Shown: positions 1 to 5,429 of the stretch, piece after piece
How the letters are laid out: every line of letters begins with the position of its first letter
How positions within the stretch are numbered: the first letter of the stretch is position 1
NCBI GenBank assembly: GCA_030837305.1
Contig: JAUPKT010000401.1
Span: forward strand, 1-7,249
Length of the DNA: 7,249 nucleotides
Reading direction: 5' to 3'
Origin: Thermodesulfobacteriota bacterium
GTDB lineage: Bacteria; Desulfobacterota; Desulfomonilia; Desulfomonilales; Desulfomonilaceae
Program-made: the position numbers and the translations under genes
Notes under the pieces: generated by a model
What the model was told of the DNA's origin: nothing
The model's input: only the letters and a program-made list of their open reading frames with translations
Databases searched by the model: none

Positions 1-82
1 CCACCTTGGCTTTTTCGCCGCATCCCAGAAGGGAGATCACCATGAACAGGACGATACCATTGAGAAATCTTTTCGAGTCCAT
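1..82 (-). CDS. Lipoprotein, N-terminal fragment cut by the window edge
   Basis: Reading leftward from an ATG at 82-80, 27 codons stay open to the window edge. They spell a textbook lipoprotein signal peptide: a short basic start (MDSKR), a hydrophobic core around residues 6-19, and the lipobox LLGC with the lipidated Cys at residue 21 followed by Gly, then charged residues (EKAK) where the mature protein starts. A GAGGGG ribosome-binding site lies 8 nt upstream, and a perfect TATAAT is found about 60 nt upstream on the same strand. Known of the class: signal peptidase II cleaves before the Cys and the protein is anchored in the inner or outer membrane; Gly at +2 is compatible with outer-membrane sorting in enterobacterial rules. 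The mature domain lies outside the window, so no function can be given. It is transcribed divergently from the lipoprotein at 442-1314. Confidence 0.75.
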   Translation of the reverse strand, partial: MDSKRFLNGIVLFMVISLLGCGEKAKV

Positions 83-90
83 AAACGAGA

Positions 91-96
91 CCCCTC
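91..96 (-). promoter_or_regulatory. Ribosome-binding site of the left-edge lipoprotein
   Basis: On the minus strand the sequence GAGGGG sits 8 nt before the ATG at 82. Its position and purine content fix this ATG as the start and argue against the longer overlapping reading frame on the same strand. Confidence 0.6.
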
Positions 97-138
97 GTTA
101 TAGTCGGAGAGAGTGATCATGCTCGAGAAAATGGCCCT

Positions 139-144
139 ATTATA
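139..144 (-). promoter_or_regulatory. Candidate -10 box for the leftward lipoprotein gene
   Basis: The minus strand reads TATAAT exactly, about 57 nt before the ATG at 82, which would give a leader of roughly 50 nt. No good -35 hexamer is found at 16-18 bp (the 17-bp position reads TGCTGC), so this promoter would be weak or activator-dependent. Confidence 0.4.
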
Positions 145-240
145 GAGGCACATAGCGTGTAGCAGCAGAACCATTCCTCTCTCGCCGGCACCTACTACAC
201 CACAGTCGGGGCACCAAAGCAAACAAAATGACAATGCGAA

Positions 241-270
241 TTCATAAGGTTTCCCCCGCCTGTTTATAAT
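241..270 (+). promoter_or_regulatory. Candidate sigma70 promoter (distal), rightward
   Basis: TTCATA (241-246, 4 of 6 matches to TTGACA), an 18-bp spacer and a perfect TATAAT (265-270). Transcription would start near 277, immediately in front of the palindrome at 279-295. It would be the outer of two tandem promoters for the coiled-coil lipoprotein. The same A+T tract also reads TATAAA on the minus strand. Confidence 0.4.
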
Positions 271-278
271 GACCCTTC

Positions 279-295
279 GGCAGCTTAAAGCCGCC
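279..295. repeat. Imperfect 17-bp palindrome, possible operator
   Basis: The sequence GGCaGCTTaAAGCcGCC is an inverted repeat around a single central base, with seven of eight pairs matching (only a282 against c292 fails). It begins about 2 bp after the predicted start point of the distal rightward promoter, a common place for a repressor operator. In RNA it could also form a short hairpin, but no T-run follows, so a terminator is unlikely. Confidence 0.4.
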
Positions 296-337
296 AAGAC
301 AATCGAACCTGATCGCAGACACCCGGCCGAATTCCAG

Positions 338-365
338 TGGACACAAACCTGAACAAAGATATAAT
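338..365 (+). promoter_or_regulatory. Strong candidate sigma70 promoter of the coiled-coil lipoprotein
   Basis: TGGACA (338-343, 5 of 6 matches), a 16-bp spacer and a perfect TATAAT (360-365). The start point would be near 372, leaving about 70 nt of leader before the GTG at 442. The promoter coincides with the first codons of the longest possible reading frame (GTG at 337), so that upstream start is very unlikely if this promoter is real. Confidence 0.6.
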
Positions 366-429
366 AAAGAAGAAGATTTATTCACACCTAAACCGACAAC
401 ATCGAATCTCGCAGCCACGTCGCAGGACG

Positions 430-435
430 AGGAGG
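430..435 (+). promoter_or_regulatory. Ribosome-binding site choosing the GTG start at 442
   Basis: AGGAGG, a perfect anti-16S match, lies 6 nt before the in-frame GTG at 442. The alternative in-frame starts, GTG at 337 and ATG at 499, have no comparable purine motif. Confidence 0.6.
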
Positions 436-441
436 AACACC

Positions 442-1314
442 GTGTACAATATCCAACCGAGGAAAACCGCCATCGTCACATTCAGCACCTTTCGCACCAT
501 GAGTGGACATGTTTGGAAAGCAGGCTTTTCAACGACGAGACAGAGGCTGTTCGTTTTCAATACCCGTTGTCTTCTCTTAGCTTTCTTGATCGTCCTCACC
601 CTTGCAGGAGGAGGCTGCGGATACAAACAGGAACTTGAGAGCGCTAAACAGCAGGTCACAAGGCTCAGCTCTGAAGTGGGCAAGTTGACTGAGGTGGCAG
701 CAAAGCTTGAAAAAGACAAGCAGCAACTCAAAGAAGAGGTGGCTGCCCTCACAGACATAAAGACAAAGCTGGTCCAGAATCTGGATGATCTGAAAAAAAG
801 CAAAGTTGCAGGTGACTTGGAAAATGCTCAACTAAAGAAAAAGACTACAGAGCTGCAAAATGAATTGCAAAGCTTCAAGAGTCGGGAGGCTGACCTTGAA
901 CGTCAAATGGACAGGCTGAAAAAACAGCTAGCTGATGCGGCTTCTCATGGTCCGGCAGGTGAAGACAAGGCTCAAGATCAGAGTGGTGTGAAATCTCGGG
1001 TCCAGGCGGCCCCACAAGGGACCCAGGAATCGGATCCGTGTGATGCGGTTATTCAATACATGAAAACCGGGGCAAAAATTATCAAAGAACAGAAAGGAGA
1101 AAAACGCAGAGAATTGTTGCAGGATCTCAAGAAGGAATACCGAAATAGGATGCAGGGTGCCCCGGATTCAGCAAAGAAGGCAGCAGAAGAGTGGGTTGGG
1201 GAGGCAAGCAAGGTCTGGGACAAACCTCATGACCAGTCCACCTACAATCTGTTGAGGGCTCGAAACATCGTGTTGGAGGCCTGTGGCAAGAAAGCTGTCG
1301 ATCTTGGTTTTTAA
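442..1314 (+). CDS. Coiled-coil lipoprotein of unknown function
   Basis: From the GTG at 442 the product is 290 residues. It has an n-region with many basic residues, a hydrophobic core near residues 43-55 (CLLLAFLIVLTLA) and the sequence GGGCG with a putative lipidated Cys at 59. The lipobox is degenerate, with Gly at -3 where Leu is usual. Residues about 62-167 are a charged, heptad-like coiled coil rich in Lys, Glu, Gln and Leu. A Gly/Gln/Asp-rich linker follows to about 198, then a small helical C-terminal domain with Cys200 and Cys281 near its two ends, possible disulfide partners. The product is probably periplasmic and membrane-anchored. Start choice is uncertain: AGGAGG and the upstream promoter favour 442, whereas a shorter signal peptide would favour ATG at 499 (271 residues); the GTG at 337 (325 residues) overlaps the promoter. 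I do not recognise the family. It converges on the sensor operon with 39 bp between stop codons. Confidence 0.75.
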   Translation: MYNIQPRKTAIVTFSTFRTMSGHVWKAGFSTTRQRLFVFNTRCLLLAFLIVLTLAGGGCGYKQELESAKQQVTRLSSEVGKLTEVAAKLEKDKQQLKEEVAALTDIKTKLVQNLDDLKKSKVAGDLENAQLKKKTTELQNELQSFKSREADLERQMDRLKKQLADAASHGPAGEDKAQDQSGVKSRVQAAPQGTQESDPCDAVIQYMKTGAKIIKEQKGEKRRELLQDLKKEYRNRMQGAPDSAKKAAEEWVGEASKVWDKPHDQSTYNLLRARNIVLEACGKKAVDLGF

Positions 1315-1353
1315 GCTGTACTCTCTCGCTCTATTGTAGTACGAGGAGTCTGT

Positions 1354-4002
1354 TCAAAAGAAAAATTCGTGCATGACCTTCATCAAGATGAACGCAAAGG
1401 CCGCCGCAACCAGCCCATGGGGGACAGCCTCTTGCAGGGCCCTGATGGTCGTGCTCTGCCGGGCCCTCGCTAAACGATACATAATGACCAGGGTTCCTGT
1501 CAGACCCGCGATGATGAAAAGCTGCTGAAGTCGAAGAACCCATGACGGCGGAATGGTGATCACCAATTGCCGGAAGATCTCAAACTCAAATGCCTGCCAT
1601 AAAATGACCGGGAAAAATACGCCCAGGTTGATGAAATAATAAAGATGATATGCCATGTACCCGGTCAGCACCAAAGGCAAGAGGGCTAGTCCATAGCGTG
1701 CAAAGTTTTCTTGAGTGGTCTCGGATGCCGCATGACGGGAGAACTGAGCCGCTAGCCACACCAGCACATTAGCCGCTCCTATTAATAAGAAGAAAAAACC
1801 CGTAAATACGACAAGATGTCCGTAACCTGCTAATAGTTGAGCCCATGGTTCGTACAGCGACGTTCGTTGAGACAATTCACTGACGAGACCGGCAAACAGG
1901 CTTATTACCAAAAAAGCGGTCACATAGCCCACCTGACGCATCTCCCAAATCTCACGTCCCGGTACTCTGAAGTTCAGATTTATTGCGTCGTGAGGGCAAT
2001 TCTTAATGCAGTTGCCGCAGAGCTTGCAAAAACGATTGGATCTCAGGGTCGGCGCCATTTGCCCGAAAGGGCATCCCTCTCTGTCTTTTGTTCCAACATA
2101 ACAGTCGTTTGTCGTGCACTGGGAGGCACACACATTTCTGTCCGCCCTGAGTTCAATGGGTGAAACCTTGGCAAAGGCTCCCATCATTCCACCCAGCGGA
2201 CACAAGTACCGACACCAGGATTGGCGTTCGAAGATAACCGACACTATTACAGCCAGCAAAAAGATGGTCAGCAAAAGGAGTCCGGTATTAAAGGGAGACG
2301 TCCGCATCTGGGTGGCAATTTCAAGCCATATTATGAACAAGGCGGACGCACTGATGATCCAGTCGCTTCGGTGTTTCAACCAAACTGGAAAAGGTATGTC
2401 CATGGAGACGACCTTCTTGGCCAGATTGCTCAGAGTTCCCATGGGACACAGGGTGCACCAAAATCGTGCCCAAAAAAAAGCGCCAAAAATCATGGTAGGC
2501 CAGCCAATGGCCCAACTGAATAGCCCACCTATGTTGTTTACCGGATCTGCGGGCCCAAAAAAAAGGAGAACCAGCAGGATAAAAAAGAATGGAGCCGCCA
2601 TGCTTTGGAAGATTGCAGGAAACAAAGGGCTCCTGACTGCGGTTTTGAGCGCCGGGACATTAAGGAGGTTGATCTTGCCATCCGCCTCAATGCGCCTGAG
2701 GTCAAAATAGATATCCTGAGGTCTCAGTACTCCCTCTTCGGCGAGCAGAACAGCCCGCTTCAGCGTTGTCGCCAGTTCTCGATCGTTCCCCGGCCATGAA
2801 TAGTTTAGGAGGGTCTTTATGGTTTCCTTGGGTATTTTATCGATGGCCTTGTGTAATTCTTGACTATACTGATTCACGTAGTGGTCTATGAGAGCCGATA
2901 TCTCCTTGCGCCTTTTTCTTAAAGGCGGCACATTGACTGAATGGCCGGACAGCCATTTCAAAAGAGGCTGCTTCTCTTCCAATATTTCCGAAATGTCTAA
3001 ATTCGTTGTGCCGATCAGCCTGAAATTACACGATTGAAAGGATTCCGATCCCACTTTCTGAAACGTCCCTGACTTAAGCGTTGCGAGAAGTTTCTCCTGC
3101 ATCTCTTTGGTCAGTTGCTCGATTCCCCTGACAAGCAGCGTTCCGTCTTCGGTTAATTCCACGTAACCCGGCGTCTCTACTCTGGAGCCGTCCCCGTGGA
3201 TGGTTTCGTAACCAAAGAACAGCTTCATTTGTTCATCGGTGGCATCTTCTGAGGAACGAGGGAGTTCGCAATAGTCTCCTGCCGAAGAAACCTGTGGAAG
3301 AGGCCGAAGCAAATCGAGGTAAAGAAATACTCTCTTGAAATATTGACTCATGCCGTAAACGGCATGCGCCATGAATTCCTTGCCGACTCCCGTCTCTCCG
3401 GTGATAAGAATCGGTCCCCGGTATGCCGCAAGCTCCTCCAGCCGGCCCATTGTTCTTCGCCGAACGGTCTCACCAACAAAATAGTCCGGGAAGAGGTGTT
3501 CCTGTTTGCTGATAAGTGCCTGAAGTGCTCTTTTCTTACGGACGTTGTTGTAGACACTCCGGTCCAGTCGAACAACTTTCCTCGCCAAGCTCTTGAGTAT
3601 GGTTAATGCGCAATCAGGGGTCTCCTTGAGGATTTTCTCGAATTCAGAGGCGGGTATCTCCAGGAGCCGACATTTCTCATCCGCCTGGACCTGAAAATGA
3701 AAGGGCGCCTGACTTTCCGTGAGCAAGCTGATTTCACCAATAAGGTCGCCTGGTCCAATCTCTTCGACCCTTATGGATGGTCCATCGGGTTCAACGAGGA
3801 GAACACTTGCACGTCCAGCTAAAAGCAAAGAGACCGAATCCGAAGATTCCCCGGTTTGCGAAATGATTGAACCCTCCGGGTAGTCCCTCATTTCACCCTT
3901 GCTCCAGATTGCATCCCGAACAACCGGGGACACATTGACAAAGGGCTCCGGGAGGTACTTTTCCGGCAATTCGGTCTCTAGAGATTGCTGCACGTCATTC
4001 AA
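1354..4002 (-). CDS. Fusion: cNMP-like domain, degenerate sigma54-activator AAA+ domain, membrane polyferredoxin
   Basis: 882 residues in four blocks. (1) Residues 28-145 form a CRP-type cyclic-nucleotide-binding fold (GDLIGEISLL at 85-94) without the usual phosphate-binding Arg. (2) Residues about 175-435 resemble the sigma54-activator AAA+ core: Walker A GETGVGKE (202-209), GTTN sensor I (331-334) and SWPGNDREL (402-410). The GAFTGA loop, the Walker B acids and the Arg fingers are missing, and no HTH follows. (3) Residues 466-591 hold four membrane helices with WCTLCP (515-520), then WCRYLCP (596-602), as in NapH/NosR-type proteins. A cytoplasmic ferredoxin segment (625-670) has C625, C629, C634, C644 and a classic CX2CX2CX3CP (659-670). 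(4) Residues 691-879 add five or six helices, with His729 and His786 near membrane segments. The TTG start overlaps the regulator's TGA by 4 nt (TTGA), implying coupled translation. It probably acts as a membrane redox or electron-transfer protein with a regulatory head. The role is inferred; the domain calls are firm. Confidence 0.9.
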   Translation of the reverse strand: MNDVQQSLETELPEKYLPEPFVNVSPVVRDAIWSKGEMRDYPEGSIISQTGESSDSVSLLLAGRASVLLVEPDGPSIRVEEIGPGDLIGEISLLTESQAPFHFQVQADEKCRLLEIPASEFEKILKETPDCALTILKSLARKVVRLDRSVYNNVRKKRALQALISKQEHLFPDYFVGETVRRRTMGRLEELAAYRGPILITGETGVGKEFMAHAVYGMSQYFKRVFLYLDLLRPLPQVSSAGDYCELPRSSEDATDEQMKLFFGYETIHGDGSRVETPGYVELTEDGTLLVRGIEQLTKEMQEKLLATLKSGTFQKVGSESFQSCNFRLIGTTNLDISEILEEKQPLLKWLSGHSVNVPPLRKRRKEISALIDHYVNQYSQELHKAIDKIPKETIKTLLNYSWPGNDRELATTLKRAVLLAEEGVLRPQDIYFDLRRIEADGKINLLNVPALKTAVRSPLFPAIFQSMAAPFFFILLVLLFFGPADPVNNIGGLFSWAIGWPTMIFGAFFWARFWCTLCPMGTLSNLAKKVVSMDIPFPVWLKHRSDWIISASALFIIWLEIATQMRTSPFNTGLLLLTIFLLAVIVSVIFERQSWCRYLCPLGGMMGAFAKVSPIELRADRNVCASQCTTNDCYVGTKDREGCPFGQMAPTLRSNRFCKLCGNCIKNCPHDAINLNFRVPGREIWEMRQVGYVTAFLVISLFAGLVSELSQRTSLYEPWAQLLAGYGHLVVFTGFFFLLIGAANVLVWLAAQFSRHAASETTQENFARYGLALLPLVLTGYMAYHLYYFINLGVFFPVILWQAFEFEIFRQLVITIPPSWVLRLQQLFIIAGLTGTLVIMYRLARARQSTTIRALQEAVPHGLVAAAFAFILMKVMHEFFF

Positions 4003-5429
4003 TCGCTTTTTGCTGCTGTTTCTATTTTGATCCCGTATTTTTCTATTTTAGCCAGGAGCGTCGGTCTAGACAAGCCAAGCATCTTAGCGGCTTGAGACCT
4101 ATTCCCTGCCGTCAGATTCAAAGCCTCTGCAATGAGCACGGATGCAAATCGATCAATTATGTCAGTGAATGTCTTTTGGCCCCGGCCAAAGGCTAATTCC
4201 TCCCTAGCACATTGTTTCAAGGCTTCTCCTCGAACGGATCGATGGGTCTGACGCGACGATTTTTCTCCCCGAATCGCCAACGTCATTTCCTCACCCGTTA
4301 TGGGTGACCCTCTGCTGAAAATGAGCGCCTTTTGCACCGTATTGGCTAATTCTCTCACATTTCCAGGCCAGGAATACTGTCCCATGAACCTTTTTGCCTC
4401 GGAAGTTATTCCTGGACTGTCAATATGCATCTGGCGTGCATACCGCCTCAGAAAATACTCCGCCAATAATGGAATATCGCCCTCCCTCTCGCGAAGAGGC
4501 GGTAGCCACAATGTGACAACTTTTAGCCGGTAATAGAGGTCCTCTCGAAAACGGTCTTCTGCAAGGGCCTGTTCCAGATCCCGATTGGTGGCGGCTATCA
4601 CCCTCACATCAACCGGAATGGGTGAACGTCCCCCAAGTCTCTCTATGTTTTTTTCCTGAAGCAGTCTCAGAATTTTTGCCTGAATGCTAAATGGCATGTC
4701 CCCTATTTCATCTAAAAACACTGTTCCACCGTCGGCTTGTTCAATCTTGCCCAGCTTCCGGTGAGCAGCTCCAGTAAAAGAGCCTTTCTCGTACCCGAAC
4801 AGTTCGCTCTCCAGGAGGGTTTCCGGAATGGCGACACAATTAATAACAAGAAACGGCTTTTCTTTTCGTTCACTATGCTGATAGATCGCCCGAGCGACCA
4901 ACTCCTTTCCCGTCCCGGACTCCCCCCGAATGAGTACCGTGGCATCCGTAGATGCCACACGGCCAATCGCCTTGTACACCTCCTGCATGCCTTTGCTTTT
5001 CCCAAAAATTGCATCCGCGGATTCTCTATCTTGTAACGCGTCAATTTCTACGCGGGAACGCATAAACCGCCCCGCCTCAAGCGCCTTTTGAATGTTGGTC
5101 AGCATCTCAGGAATGTCAAAAGGCTTCAGCACGTAGTCAAAAGCCCCGAGTTTTGTGGCTTGTATGGCGGTATCCGTGTTGCCATAAGCCGTCATGATGA
5201 TCACCGGCAGTTTTGGCTGGACTTTGTGCAAATGCTGGAAAGTTTTCAAACCGTCCATGCCCGGTAATCTGATGTCCATGATGACAAGATCAGGGGCCTT
5301 ATTGGTGACGGACTCCAAAGCAGCCTCTCCGGTCGCACTCGTACGAACTACATGCCCCTCACCGGCAAGCACTTTTGCAAAGCTGTGCCTCAACTGGGCA
5401 TCGTCGTCAACTATGAGGATGTCTCCCAA
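3999..5429 (-). CDS. NtrC-family sigma54-dependent response regulator
   Basis: 476 residues with the full NtrC layout. The receiver domain (1-118) has DDD at 8-10, phospho-acceptor Asp52, Thr80 and Lys102. The AAA+ domain (about 141-372) has Walker A GESGTGKE (169-176), the sigma54-contact loop GSFTGA (216-221, Ser in place of the usual first Ala), Walker B VFLDE (237-241), sensor I ATNRD, Arg fingers in FREDLYYRL (294-302) and WPGNVREL (354-361). A Fis-type helix-turn-helix lies at about 431-466 (NRSQAAKMLGLSRPTLLAKI). All catalytic motifs are intact, so it should hydrolyse ATP and open sigma54 promoters when phosphorylated. The TTG start overlaps the kinase end by 19 nt and is backed by a GAGGGAG ribosome-binding site. 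Its cognate kinase is almost certainly the upstream gene. No clear -24/-12 promoter was found in the window, so target genes probably lie elsewhere. Confidence 0.95.
   Translation of the reverse strand: MGDILIVDDDAQLRHSFAKVLAGEGHVVRTSATGEAALESVTNKAPDLVIMDIRLPGMDGLKTFQHLHKVQPKLPVIIMTAYGNTDTAIQATKLGAFDYVLKPFDIPEMLTNIQKALEAGRFMRSRVEIDALQDRESADAIFGKSKGMQEVYKAIGRVASTDATVLIRGESGTGKELVARAIYQHSERKEKPFLVINCVAIPETLLESELFGYEKGSFTGAAHRKLGKIEQADGGTVFLDEIGDMPFSIQAKILRLLQEKNIERLGGRSPIPVDVRVIAATNRDLEQALAEDRFREDLYYRLKVVTLWLPPLREREGDIPLLAEYFLRRYARQMHIDSPGITSEAKRFMGQYSWPGNVRELANTVQKALIFSRGSPITGEEMTLAIRGEKSSRQTHRSVRGEALKQCAREELAFGRGQKTFTDIIDRFASVLIAEALNLTAGNRSQAAKMLGLSRPTLLAKIEKYGIKIETAAKSD

Larger units (their letters stand above)
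83..441. other. Divergent intergenic region between two lipoprotein genes
   Basis: This 359-bp stretch separates two lipoprotein genes that point away from each other. It holds a leftward -10 box (139-144), two rightward promoters (241-270 and 338-365) and a 17-bp palindrome (279-295). The open frames crossing it, including an 86-codon minus-strand frame that runs into the left lipoprotein gene, show no domain-like composition and no ribosome-binding site, and are taken as chance. No RNA gene or terminator was recognised. Confidence 0.6.

Noticed and set aside
37..297. 86-codon minus-strand frame with a CPDC motif
   Set aside because: It overlaps the much better supported lipoprotein start at 82, has no ribosome-binding site and crosses a consensus -10 box; the two close cysteines are most likely chance.
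1320..1349. Imperfect stem-loop (ACTC/CTCG against CGAGGAGT, one bulge, 13-nt loop) between the convergent genes, a possible bidirectional terminator
   Set aside because: The stem is short and interrupted, the loop is long, and neither strand has a following T-run.
2114..2710. 198-codon plus-strand frame opposite the membrane region of the fusion protein
   Set aside because: It is antisense to a strongly domain-supported gene, has no ribosome-binding site and its product is a low-complexity mirror of membrane codons.
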